DNA of 64,000 nucleotides, taken from Candidatus Sphingomonas phytovorans. Lineage in GTDB: Bacteria > Pseudomonadota > Alphaproteobacteria > Sphingomonadales > Sphingomonadaceae. The notes below the pieces were generated by a model. That model saw nothing but the letters and a program-made list of their open reading frames with translations. It was not told the origin of the DNA and made no database searches. Positions 1-8,147 of the stretch are shown in pieces. The stretch lies in the NCBI GenBank assembly GCA_029202385.1, contig CP119314.1, positions 2,792,501 through 2,856,500 on the forward strand, given 5' to 3'. A program made the position numbers and the translations under genes. How positions within the stretch are numbered: the stretch's first letter is position 1; each line of letters opens with the position of its first letter.

Positions 1-1
1 G

Positions 2-412
2 ATCGATCGGGAATCCGCCGAGGAGATCCTCGCCAGCAAATCGAAGGAAGCCAGCGCAGCCGCCGCCGAGGCAGCAGCAAAAACCGAGGCAGACAAGGCC
101 GCCGCGCTTCAGGCCAAGGAGGATGCCCGCGCCGCCAAGGAAGCGGAGCGCCAGCGCATCGCCGCCCAGCGCGAGGCTGATCGCCAGGCGAGGCTCGCCG
201 CCCAGCAGCAGAAAGAGGCGGAACGCGCCGCCGCCAACTCGCCCTGGAACCGCGCGATCAATTCCGCCACCCGCTCCGCCTCTTCGGCGGTCGGGCGCAC
301 GGTCGCGAACGAAGTGTCGAAGGCAGTGTTCGGATCGTCGCGCGGTGCCGGCTCAGGTATCGTCGGCGGGCTGGTGCGCGGGATTCTCGGCGGGCTGTTC
401 AAAGGCCGGTAA
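2..412 (+). CDS. HerA-like / DUF853 family ATPase, C-terminal fragment
   Basis: Only the last 136 residues are in the window; the gene begins upstream. The reading frame is open from base 2 to a TAA at 410-412. The visible part is a long charged Ala/Glu/Lys/Arg-rich helix (residues about 5-80 of the fragment, probable coiled coil). A short tail follows that begins NSPWNRAINSATRS and ends in a Gly-rich stretch, GGLVRGILGGLFKGR. This tail is characteristic of DUF853 proteins, bacterial HerA/FtsK-like NTPases often annotated as HerA-like helicases. The ATPase core with its Walker motifs is not visible, so the family is inferred from the tail alone. Confidence 0.72.
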   Translation: MDRESAEEILASKSKEASAAAAEAAAKTEADKAAALQAKEDARAAKEAERQRIAAQREADRQARLAAQQQKEAERAAANSPWNRAINSATRSASSAVGRTVANEVSKAVFGSSRGAGSGIVGGLVRGILGGLFKGR

Positions 413-539
413 CCGCTCGCGGTTACGCACCGTCTCCCATATCAGGAGGCGATGTGCTCCTCGCGTTCAGCGGATTCATGCCGTCGCATGTCGCGACGAT
501 GATGCATCCCTACTGGGGGCGATAAGCCGCACACGCTTC

Positions 540-589
540 GGCGGCCGTTCGACCTGCCATCCCGAAGGACGGCAGGCCGAACGGCCGCC
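540..589 (-). terminator. Hairpin terminator of the TonB receptor gene
   Basis: A long inverted repeat lies 16 bases past the receptor stop. A 12-base arm (GGCGGCCGTTCG) and a 6-base arm (CCTGCC) pair with GGCAGG and CGAACGGCCGCC across a 12-base loop, with one A-C mismatch. There is no clear T-run, so the mechanism is uncertain. The remaining intergenic DNA from 413 shows no gene. Confidence 0.55.
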
Positions 590-604
590 TTGCGGTAAGA
601 GGCG

Positions 605-3400
605 TCAGAAGTTGACCCGGATACCAGCGGAATAGCGGCGACCGAACCGTTCCCACTCGATCGTCTGGTTCGTGCTTGTGGGGCTCGGCGTGCCGGTCGC
701 GGTGAGCAGATTGCCCGGTTCCGAATAGCGGCGCCCCGGCTGGTTGAGCACGTTCGAAACATCGGCGAAGATCTCGAAATTCTTCGTGATCGCATAGCGC
801 GCCGAGATATCCATTTCGTCGTCGGCCGCCCAATAGGTATCGCCGGCGTCAGTCAGGTCGTCGGCGATCCCATCGAGCCAGGCGCTGCGGCGCTGATACT
901 GAACGCGCAGCGACAGGCCGTATTTCTCGTAATAAGCGCCGATATTGTAGATCAGGTCGGACGTGCCGGGCAGCCGCACCTTGCGTGCCGGGACGGCGCC
1001 GAGCGCTGGCTTGGTCACTTCGCTGTCGTTGACCGTGAGGTTGGCCGAGACGCCGAAGCCCCCCATCCAGCCGGGCAGCCCGAGATCGCTGGTCCAGGGC
1101 TCGATCTGGAGCTGGGCCGCCACTTCGGCACCGAACACGCGTCCGTCGCCGCCGTTGGTGATGCCGGTAAAGACGTAGGACGAACGATCAATCCCGCTGG
1201 TGTTCAGCGCGTCCGAGCCGAAGGTACGCGTCTGGCGATACAGCACGTCCTTGACCTTCTTGTAGAACAGGCCGGCCATCAGATAGCCCTGCGGGCGAAC
1301 ATACCATTCGAAATAGGCATCGACACCGTAGGCGCGCTCTGGCTTTACCGCCGGATTGCCGCCCGAAATCGACTGGTTGGTATCGTTGACCACGACGTTC
1401 GGACGGAGCTGATCATAATCGGCACGCGCGGCGCCTGAATTGAACGACAGCCGCAGCTTCTTGCTGTCGTCGACGTCGAAATTCACATGCAGGCTTGGGA
1501 AGACCAGTGTCTGGCTCGATTCAGCGACCACCGGCCCGGTGGTGGTGCCCACCGTGGCGATGGCTTCGCCGCGGTTCTTCAGATGCTCGACCCGGACGCC
1601 GCCGAGAATCGACCCCCAGTCATATTTGACGGTTGCCATCGCGAAGCCGGCATAGACCTGCTCGCGCACCTTGTAGTTATTGGCCGTGTTCGGCGTGAAC
1701 GCGAAGTTGGTGCGTGCCGCGTTGGAAATCGCGCGCATCTTGTCCGTGTCGAAGTAACGGAAGGTATAGCCAAGCGGAATCTTGCCGGCGAAGGGATCGT
1801 TCAGCGAGAACTGGTTATAGTCGTTGGGCAGGCCGATCGTGGCGAACTGTGCCGCGGTGTTGAGCAGGATCTGATTCTCCCTGGCCGTCTTCGTGCGCTG
1901 ATCGAACTGGAAACCGGCCTTGAACGTCGCGTCGCCACCAAGGAACGCCGCCTGCTTCGAGAGGACCAGCTTGCCGGTATAGGCATTGGTCGTATCGACG
2001 GCGTCAAGCACGGTGAAGGACGAAGGCGGCTTGGTGAAGCTGTCGATCGCGGTCACCGGCGTGCCGGCCTGGTAGCGGGTCGGGCCGCTTAGCTGCGTGG
2101 TGGTGAAGAGCGACAGGCGTGAGAAATTCGGGTCGCTGAAATCATAGCTGACCGTAGGCCGTAGCGTGCGGGTGTTCGGGCTGTCCCAGGCCACTTCGCC
2201 GACGACCGAGCGATCGTCCTTCGACTGGGTGTAATTGCCGACCCAGGCCAGATGCCAGCTGTCGCCGAAATCGTGATCGCCGGCGAGCGTGTTGGTGAAG
2301 ATCGACTGGCGGAAGGCACGCAAGGTCGAGCGCTGGCGGATATCGATGCCGTAGATCGTGCCCTTTTGCGGCGTGTTGCCGATGCAAATGTCAGCATAGC
2401 CGCTCGTCGTCGGGGTGCTGTTCAGCGTCGTCGGACACGCCGCGCTGTTGGGGACGAGGTCACCCTGGCGATCGTCCAGATCGAAACGATAATTGTCGCG
2501 CGCCTCGTCGTCGGTGAAGATCGTGTAGATCGACCGGAGCGAGATGGTGTTGTTGGAATCGGGCTTGTAGTCGACCCGGCCTGAGACCGACCAGTTGCGG
2601 CGGGTCAGGCGATACAGCTTGTTCTCGGCCTCATGCGCCCAGAAGCGCGTCGCGTTGCCGGGCCGCGTATCCTGCGCGACACGCTCGTAATCGGTCTCGA
2701 AATTGTCGGTGATCATCGCACGCTGGTAGAAGCTGCCCGAGAGCAGCACGCCGAGCTCGCCGCCGCCCAGGTTGAAGCGGTCGGAGACGACGGCTGAGCC
2801 TTCATATTGCTTGCGATTGCCGAGCTCGGCGATGCCGAACCCCGCCTTGCCCGCGAAATGCGCGCCCTGATAGTCGAACGCCGAGCGAGTGACGATGTTG
2901 ACGTTGCCCGCCACCGTCTCGCCGGGCATTTCCGGGGTCACCGCCTTCGAAACGACGATCTGCGACGCGATCGCCGAGGGGATTGAATCGAAGCGCGCAT
3001 CGCGGCCCTCGGGGCTGACGATGTTGATCCCGTCGAACGACAGCGTGGTCCAGTAGTTGGGCGCCCCGCGCAGCGAGATGTAGCGCGCCTGGCCCTGGTC
3101 GCGCTCGACGGCGACGCCGGGCAGGCGCCCGGCCGCCTGGGCGATGTTCTGGTCGGGCAGGCGACCGACGCTGTCGGCCGCGGCGACCGTGACGAGCGAC
3201 AATGAGTTCTTCTGCACCGCGAGCGCGGATGCTTCCGATTCCGCGATCGGGCGGGAACCGCTGACGACGATGTCGCTCGCGCTCTCGGCCGATTCCTGTG
3301 CCTGCGCCTCACCATGCGCCTCCTGTGCCGTCGCGACATCGATCGGCATCAGAAGCGCGACGACAGCGCAGCCCCCTAGAAACGTCCCCTTGCGAACCAT
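605..3400 (-). CDS. TonB-dependent outer-membrane receptor (phytase-linked)
   Basis: A 931-residue outer-membrane receptor for TonB-driven uptake. The start is set at 3400, not at an upstream ATG, because AAGGGGG precedes it at good spacing and the protein then begins with a signal peptide (MVRKGTFLGGCAVVALLMP...ATAQ). The plug domain covers about residues 60-180, with VGRLPDQNIAQAAGRLPGV, a LRGAPNYWTT segment and VAGNVNIVTRS. The rest is a beta-barrel ending in the terminal Phe (AGIRVNF) recognised by the Bam machinery. The plug wording fits the TonB-Xanth-Caul subfamily. It is divergent from a phytase gene 79 bases away. A role in importing phytate or its breakdown products is inferred from that pairing; the substrate is not readable from sequence. 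Confidence 0.9.
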   Translation of the reverse strand: MVRKGTFLGGCAVVALLMPIDVATAQEAHGEAQAQESAESASDIVVSGSRPIAESEASALAVQKNSLSLVTVAAADSVGRLPDQNIAQAAGRLPGVAVERDQGQARYISLRGAPNYWTTLSFDGINIVSPEGRDARFDSIPSAIASQIVVSKAVTPEMPGETVAGNVNIVTRSAFDYQGAHFAGKAGFGIAELGNRKQYEGSAVVSDRFNLGGGELGVLLSGSFYQRAMITDNFETDYERVAQDTRPGNATRFWAHEAENKLYRLTRRNWSVSGRVDYKPDSNNTISLRSIYTIFTDDEARDNYRFDLDDRQGDLVPNSAACPTTLNSTPTTSGYADICIGNTPQKGTIYGIDIRQRSTLRAFRQSIFTNTLAGDHDFGDSWHLAWVGNYTQSKDDRSVVGEVAWDSPNTRTLRPTVSYDFSDPNFSRLSLFTTTQLSGPTRYQAGTPVTAIDSFTKPPSSFTVLDAVDTTNAYTGKLVLSKQAAFLGGDATFKAGFQFDQRTKTARENQILLNTAAQFATIGLPNDYNQFSLNDPFAGKIPLGYTFRYFDTDKMRAISNAARTNFAFTPNTANNYKVREQVYAGFAMATVKYDWGSILGGVRVEHLKNRGEAIATVGTTTGPVVAESSQTLVFPSLHVNFDVDDSKKLRLSFNSGAARADYDQLRPNVVVNDTNQSISGGNPAVKPERAYGVDAYFEWYVRPQGYLMAGLFYKKVKDVLYRQTRTFGSDALNTSGIDRSSYVFTGITNGGDGRVFGAEVAAQLQIEPWTSDLGLPGWMGGFGVSANLTVNDSEVTKPALGAVPARKVRLPGTSDLIYNIGAYYEKYGLSLRVQYQRRSAWLDGIADDLTDAGDTYWAADDEMDISARYAITKNFEIFADVSNVLNQPGRRYSEPGNLLTATGTPSPTSTNQTIEWERFGRRYSAGIRVNF

Positions 3401-3479
3401 GATAGACCCCCTTCGTGATGATTGACCGTTTATGCGGCGCGTGCGAACGGCGCCTCGAAACCGCCGGTAGGAGCCAAAC

Positions 3480-4529
3480 ATGACTTGGAAGTACGAAACT
3501 CGTTACATTTCAATGACATTAATGTTGCTATTTGGTGGCACCGCCTGCGCCCAGACTGTTCCTCAGCCGGCTCCATCAACCCTTCCGGTGGTCAGCGTTC
3601 AGGCATCCGGAGAGACCGAAGCGGTCGCCACCGCCAATGCCGATGCGGCTGACGACCCCGCGATCTGGCGCAACGCGGCAAACCCGGCGGCGAGCCTGAT
3701 CGTCGGCACCGACAAGAAGGCCGGCCTCTATGTCTATAGCCTCGACGGCAAGGTCCGTGACTTCAACAACGCGGGCGCGGTCAACAATGTCGATCTCGCC
3801 GAACATGGCGGCCGGATCGTCGTCGCGGCGAGCGACCGGAGCGATCGCGCCAATGCGCAGGTCGCGCTGTTCGCGCTCGACGGCACGGCGGGCAAGCTCA
3901 CCGCGCTCGGCAAGGTGCCGGCAGGCGTCGGCGAGGCATATGGCCTCTGCCTCTATCGCACCCCCGGCGCGCTCTACGCCTTCATGGTCGCCAAGGACGG
4001 CACGATCCGCCAGCTCGCGCTCGACCTGGCGGGCAAGGCGCCCCAGGCAAAGATCGTCCGCACGATGAAGCTCGGCACCCAGTCCGAAGGCTGCGCGGTC
4101 GATCCCGATACCGGCCGGCTCTATGTCGCCGAGGAAGATGTCGGCCTGTGGCGCTTCGACGCCCGCCCCGACGGTCCGGTCGAACCGGTGAAGATCGCCG
4201 CGGCCGACGGCCAGCAGATCGTCGCCGATGCCGAGGGTGTCGCCATCGCGAAGGAAGGCAGTGCCGGCTATCTCGTCGTCTCGAGCCAGGGAGACAATGC
4301 CTATGCCGTCTATCGACTCGCCGACGACAGCTATGTCGGTCGTTTCCGTATCGCCCCCGGCACGTTCGGCGCGACCGAGGAGACTGACGGCATCGAGATC
4401 GCGACCGGAGATTTCGGCCCGGCCTTCCCCGATGGCATCATGATCGCGCAAGACGGCATGAACGCACCGCGCGCGCAGAATTTCAAACTGGTCCGCTGGG
4501 GCGAGATCAAGCGCGCACTGGGCTTGTAA
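3480..4529 (+). CDS. Beta-propeller phytase (3-phytase), secreted
   Basis: A 349-residue enzyme of the beta-propeller phytase family, which releases phosphate from myo-inositol hexakisphosphate in a Ca2+-dependent reaction. Family marks are DDPAIW near residue 60, GTDKKAGLYVYSLDG after it, and EGCAVDPDTGRLYVAEEDVGLW around residue 205, which carries the acidic Ca2+/phosphate site residues. The N-terminus is a signal peptide (hydrophobic MTLMLLFGG, likely cleavage after TACA), so it acts in the periplasm or outside. Start 3480 is preceded by AGGAG at 3469-3473; ATG 3513 would give a shorter leader. The TonB receptor is divergent. Phosphate-dependent expression is plausible but not shown. Confidence 0.9.
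   Translation: MTWKYETRYISMTLMLLFGGTACAQTVPQPAPSTLPVVSVQASGETEAVATANADAADDPAIWRNAANPAASLIVGTDKKAGLYVYSLDGKVRDFNNAGAVNNVDLAEHGGRIVVAASDRSDRANAQVALFALDGTAGKLTALGKVPAGVGEAYGLCLYRTPGALYAFMVAKDGTIRQLALDLAGKAPQAKIVRTMKLGTQSEGCAVDPDTGRLYVAEEDVGLWRFDARPDGPVEPVKIAAADGQQIVADAEGVAIAKEGSAGYLVVSSQGDNAYAVYRLADDSYVGRFRIAPGTFGATEETDGIEIATGDFGPAFPDGIMIAQDGMNAPRAQNFKLVRWGEIKRALGL
3502..3519 (-). promoter_or_regulatory. Pho-box-like sequence between TonB receptor and phytase
   Basis: On the minus strand this reads ATGTCATTGAAATGTAAC: two TGT(C/A)A(T/C) half-sites 11 bases apart, the geometry of the PhoB box (CTGTCAT-4-CTGTCA). The first half-site matches 6 of 6 core bases and the second 5 of 6. It lies about 100 bases upstream of the receptor start and just inside the phytase reading frame. 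It would suit control of the receptor, and of phytase only if the latter starts at 3513 or its promoter is further upstream. Single site; could be chance. Confidence 0.35.
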
Positions 4530-4586
4530 GCGACAGCAGCGCAGGCGTAGGCTCGCCCTTCGGCAACGCAGCAAAGGACTCGAACG

Positions 4587-5804
4587 ATGGACGCCACTCT
4601 CGATCTTCACCAGGATTGGGGCGCCGCCGCCGAGGCCGAGCTCGCCGACGTGGTCGAGCTGCGCCGCGCGATCCATGCCGACCCCGAGATCGGGCTCCAG
4701 TGCCCGCGCACGACGGAGAAGATCAAGGCCGCGCTGGCAGGGCTGCCGCTCGACTATCGCGAGGGAACCTCGACCACCGGCTTCGTCGCCATCCTGCGCG
4801 GCGGCCGCGACAATGGCCGCACCGTGCTGTTGCGCGGCGACATGGATGCGTTGCCGATGCAGGAAGAGACCGGCCTGCCCTTCGCTTCCCGGGTACCGGG
4901 CGCGATGCACGCCTGTGGCCATGATGCCCACACCGCCATGCTGGTCGGTGCCGCCCGCGCGCTCTGCGCCCGGCGCGACCGGCTGTCCGGGTCGGTCGTC
5001 TTCATGTTCCAGCCGGGCGAGGAGGGCCATCACGGCGCGCGCTTCATGATCGAGGACGGCCTGCTCGACGAACCGCGTCCTGAGGCGGCGTTCGCGCTGC
5101 ACATCATGCCCAATGCCCCGGCTGGCGTCATGTGGAGCCGGCCCGGCGCCCTGCTCGCCTCGACCGACGCGCTCAACATCACGGTGCACGGGCGCGGCGG
5201 CCATGCGGCGATGCCGCATGACGGGATCGATCCGATTCCGGTCGCCTGCGAGATCGTCACCGCGCTGAGCGCCTTCGTCGCGCGCCAGATTCCGGTCACC
5301 GATCCGGCGGTTCTGTCGATCACCCAGATCAACGCTGGATCGGCCTACAACATCGTCCCGGACGAGGTGAAGCTGAAGGGCACGCTGCGCACCCTGTCCA
5401 ACACGGTCCGCGCCAAGGCGCGCGAGGGTCTGACCCGCATCGCCGAGCATATCGCGATCGCCCATGGCTGCACCGCCGAAGTGGTGATCGACGACGGCTA
5501 TCCGGTGACGATGAACGATCCCCGCGCGCTATCCCTGATGCGCGGCGTGGCGGAGGATCTGGGCGGCGAGGCGGCATGGCGGACCATGCCCTCCCCGATC
5601 ATGGGCGGGGAGGATTTCTCCTATGTCTTGCGTGAGATTCCCGGCGCGATGGCCTTTATCGGTGTCGCGCCGAAGGGCAGCGATCCTGCCACCAACCCGC
5701 CGCTCCACAATACGCGCATGACGATCGAGGAAGAAGTGATGGCGCGCGGCGTGGCGATCCATTGCGCCGTGGCGGAACGGTTCCTCGACAACGGTCTTGA
5801 CTGA
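4587..5804 (+). CDS. M20 family amidohydrolase (hippurate/N-acyl-amino-acid hydrolase type)
   Basis: A 405-residue metal-dependent amidohydrolase of the M20D group, cleaving N-acyl or amide bonds in amino-acid derivatives in the cytoplasm. Metal-site motifs are in order: MHACGHDAHTAML (His108, Cys110, His112, Asp113), the catalytic Glu pair in QPGEEGHHGARFMIEDG (about 146), ALHIMP, and MGGEDFSYV near residue 340. The dimerisation domain lies between (NITVHGRGGHAAMPH). The length is normal for the family and there is no signal peptide. It follows the phytase by 57 bases on the same strand, but no functional link is evident. The exact substrate cannot be read from sequence. Confidence 0.88.
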   Translation: MDATLDLHQDWGAAAEAELADVVELRRAIHADPEIGLQCPRTTEKIKAALAGLPLDYREGTSTTGFVAILRGGRDNGRTVLLRGDMDALPMQEETGLPFASRVPGAMHACGHDAHTAMLVGAARALCARRDRLSGSVVFMFQPGEEGHHGARFMIEDGLLDEPRPEAAFALHIMPNAPAGVMWSRPGALLASTDALNITVHGRGGHAAMPHDGIDPIPVACEIVTALSAFVARQIPVTDPAVLSITQINAGSAYNIVPDEVKLKGTLRTLSNTVRAKAREGLTRIAEHIAIAHGCTAEVVIDDGYPVTMNDPRALSLMRGVAEDLGGEAAWRTMPSPIMGGEDFSYVLREIPGAMAFIGVAPKGSDPATNPPLHNTRMTIEEEVMARGVAIHCAVAERFLDNGLD

Positions 5805-5825
5805 AGGGCCTTCCGGCGGATGACG

Positions 5826-7118
5826 TCAGGCCGGCGTGGCGACCCGCCGGCCCGCGAATCCGGTCGCGACGATCAGGACTGAGGCCGCTACGGCAAACCC
5901 GCCCGAGATGAGGAAGGCTGGCAGATAGCTGCCGGTCTGCTCACGGATCACGCCGGCACCGAAGGCGGCGGTCGCGGCGCCGATCTGGTGCCCGACCAGG
6001 ATCCAGCCGAACACGATCGGCGCGTCGCGCTCCCCGAACGACATGTTGGTCAGCTTCACCGTCGGCGGCACGGTCGCGATCCAGTCGAGCCCGTAGAAGA
6101 TCGCGAAGATCGTCAGGCTCACAGCGCCGAAATCGATGAACGGCAGCGCGAGCAGCGAGAGGCCGCGAAGGCCGTAATAAACGCAAAGCAGCTTTCGCGG
6201 ATCGTAACGGTCGGTCAGCCAGCCCGACGCAGTCGTGCCGAACAGGTCGAACAGGCCCATCATCGACAACAGCCCCGCCGCCGCGACCGGGGCGATGCCG
6301 TGATCGCCGCAAAAGGCGATCATATGCGTGCCGACCAGCCCGTTGGTGGTCAGCCCGCATACGAAGAAAGTGCCGAACAACAGCCAGAAGATCGGCGTCC
6401 GCGCCGCGCGGAACAGCGCGTCGAACGCGAGCATCGGGGTCGCTGCCTGCTTCATCGGCGCCGGCGGCGCGCTCTCCTCGGTCTCGCCGAAGCGCCGCGT
6501 GCCGACATCCTCCGGTCGCTCGGGCACGAAGAGCAGGACGAACGGGACCAGCGCCGCGCTGGCGATGGCCACCGCGATCGCTACCGGCTGCCACGCGCCA
6601 GTGCGCGAAAGCCAGGCGAGTAGCGGCAGGAAGATCAGCGCGCCGGTCGCGGTGCTCGCGCTCAGCATGCCCATCACCAGTCCCTGCCGCGTCGCGAACC
6701 AGCGATTGACCACGGCGGCGCCCAGCACCGAGGCAACCGCCCCGCTCCCGACGCCGGACAGCACGCCCCAGGTGAGGACATAATGCCAGGGCTCGGTCAT
6801 CCACAGGCTCGCCAGGGTGGATGCCGACATGATCGCCAAACCGGCCAGCATCGTCCGCTTGATGCCGAACGACATCATCAGCGCCGCAGCGAACGGCCCG
6901 ACCAGCCCGTACAGGAAGATGCCGACGGCCGCCGAGAAGGAGATGGTCGCCCTGTCCCACCCGAAATGCATTTCCAGCGGGACCATCATCACGCCGGGCG
7001 CCGACCGCAACCCGGCGGAGATCAGCAGCGCGAAGAAGGTCACGCCGACGACGATATAGGGGAAGGATCGGCCGGACAGGCGGACTGGACGCATCTTCGT
7101 TCCTTGCAAATCAGTCAT
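5826..7118 (-). CDS. MFS transporter, monocarboxylate/oxalate-formate-antiporter-like
   Basis: A 430-residue inner-membrane transporter with twelve predicted membrane segments split by a central cytoplasmic loop (about residues 205-240, PERPEDVGTRRFGE). The opening RSAPGVMMVPLEMHFGWDRA and the loop-2/3 layout resemble the monocarboxylate/oxalate-formate branch of the major facilitator superfamily. Its first 8 bases overlap the end of the upstream marR-type gene, so the two form one transcription unit. The regulator therefore probably controls this transporter, suggesting uptake or efflux of a small acidic or aromatic compound (inference). Confidence 0.85.
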   Translation of the reverse strand: MTDLQGTKMRPVRLSGRSFPYIVVGVTFFALLISAGLRSAPGVMMVPLEMHFGWDRATISFSAAVGIFLYGLVGPFAAALMMSFGIKRTMLAGLAIMSASTLASLWMTEPWHYVLTWGVLSGVGSGAVASVLGAAVVNRWFATRQGLVMGMLSASTATGALIFLPLLAWLSRTGAWQPVAIAVAIASAALVPFVLLFVPERPEDVGTRRFGETEESAPPAPMKQAATPMLAFDALFRAARTPIFWLLFGTFFVCGLTTNGLVGTHMIAFCGDHGIAPVAAAGLLSMMGLFDLFGTTASGWLTDRYDPRKLLCVYYGLRGLSLLALPFIDFGAVSLTIFAIFYGLDWIATVPPTVKLTNMSFGERDAPIVFGWILVGHQIGAATAAFGAGVIREQTGSYLPAFLISGGFAVAASVLIVATGFAGRRVATPA

Positions 7119-7548
7119 GACCGGCGACGTCGACGACGTCGCGCAGCAGCGTTTCGAGCCTCGTCCAGTCGTCCGCGCCGAGCCGGCCGATCAATCGTTC
7201 CTGTGCCGCGCGCCATGGAAGAGTCGCCCTCTCCATCGCCTCGCGTCCCGTGACGGTCAGCGACGCGATTCGCGCGCGACCTCGCCCCGCCTGCACGATC
7301 TCGATCCAGCCTTGCCGCTCGAGCGGCGCCAGCGCCCGGTAGAGCGAGGTCCGGTCCATCACCAGCGTCTCGGCCAGCCGGCTGAGCGACACGTCCCCGC
7401 ATCGCGCGGTGTGTCGCAACACCGAGAATTGGGCGATCGTCATGCCCGTGCCGGTCAACGCCTCGTCATAGACCCGCGACACGGCCCGCGCGGCCTTGCG
7501 CAACGACGTGCAGGCACAAGGAGAATCGGAAAGAGCGGGAAGGGCCAC
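7111..7548 (-). CDS. MarR family transcriptional regulator
   Basis: A 145-residue winged-helix dimer of the MarR family. The Cys-rich start (SPCACTSLRKAARAVSRVYDEAL) and the core GDVSLSRLAETLVMDRTSLYRALAPLERQGW (recognition helix) are typical, followed by the wing ARIASLTVTGREAM. The start is taken as GTG at 7548 because the frame closes a few codons further upstream and no ATG is available. The gene ends inside the MFS gene start (8-base overlap), so it is the first gene of a regulator-transporter operon. A near-perfect palindrome directly before the start suggests self-repression. The two N-terminal cysteines could serve redox sensing (speculative). Confidence 0.88.
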   Translation of the reverse strand: MALPALSDSPCACTSLRKAARAVSRVYDEALTGTGMTIAQFSVLRHTARCGDVSLSRLAETLVMDRTSLYRALAPLERQGWIEIVQAGRGRARIASLTVTGREAMERATLPWRAAQERLIGRLGADDWTRLETLLRDVVDVAGHD

Positions 7549-7552
7549 GGCG

Positions 7553-7570
7553 ATGATGTATATGCATCAT
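7553..7570. promoter_or_regulatory. Candidate MarR operator palindrome
   Basis: The sequence ATGATGTATATGCATCAT is an 18-base palindrome matching its reverse complement at all but one pair. It begins 5 bases upstream of the MarR GTG start, so binding would cover the ribosome binding site and promoter. Its size and position fit MarR-family autoregulatory operators. Confidence 0.6.
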
Positions 7571-7674
7571 GAAAATCGGTCAATGCTGGCAAACGGCGCG
7601 AACGAGCGGCCCGGCGGCCTGTCCACCCTTCATCAACTGTGGCATTGTCTCTCGACTAGCCGGGGGACTGCCAC

Positions 7675-8091
7675 ATGACCGATCGACCAGCCGTCGCCCT
7701 GTGGCTCTATATCCGCAGCCTCGTGGCTGTGCTTGTGGGCTTCGCCCTCATCGTGATGCTTCATACCGGCACCGACGAGGTCATGCATTCAACGGGGGTC
7801 ATTCCGCGCGGTGCGATGTGGAATCCGTGGCACAATCTCCTCGCCCTCGCCTATCGCTGCCTCTTCTCGGTCGCCGGCGGCTTCGTCACCGCGTGGCTCG
7901 CCCCACGCGCGCGGATGCGGCATGTGGTCATCCTGGCGATGATCGGTACGCTGGGCGGGATCGCCGGGGTGCTGCTGAGCTGGAACCTGAATCTCGGCCC
8001 GCGATGGTATCCGATCGCGCTGGCAATCACGGCGTTCCCGGCGGTGTGGCTTGGCGGCCGGCTGTACGAAAAGCGGTACGGGCCGCGCTGA
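7675..8091 (+). CDS. Small four-helix membrane protein, function unknown
   Basis: A 138-residue protein with about four hydrophobic segments: residues 11-27 (YIRSLVAVLVGFALIVML), 55-74, 84-102 and 109-128. The loops are short and the tail basic (LYEKRYGPR). GGGGGAC before the ATG is a ribosome binding site. I recognise no family motif. It precedes the OPT transporter gene by 56 bases on the same strand and may be co-transcribed with it. It resembles generic small inner-membrane proteins, and no function is assigned. Confidence 0.7.
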   Translation: MTDRPAVALWLYIRSLVAVLVGFALIVMLHTGTDEVMHSTGVIPRGAMWNPWHNLLALAYRCLFSVAGGFVTAWLAPRARMRHVVILAMIGTLGGIAGVLLSWNLNLGPRWYPIALAITAFPAVWLGGRLYEKRYGPR

Positions 8092-8147
8092 GGACTCCGC
8101 CTCCGGACTGGTCTCGGTAGAAACCACTGTCCCAGACCCGCCCTGTT

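Noticed and set aside
3576..5465. Minus-strand frame of 629 codons opposite phytase and M20 genes
   Set aside because: Composition is Arg/Asp/Gly/His-rich typical of antisense frames in high-GC DNA; no motifs, and both plus-strand genes are certain.
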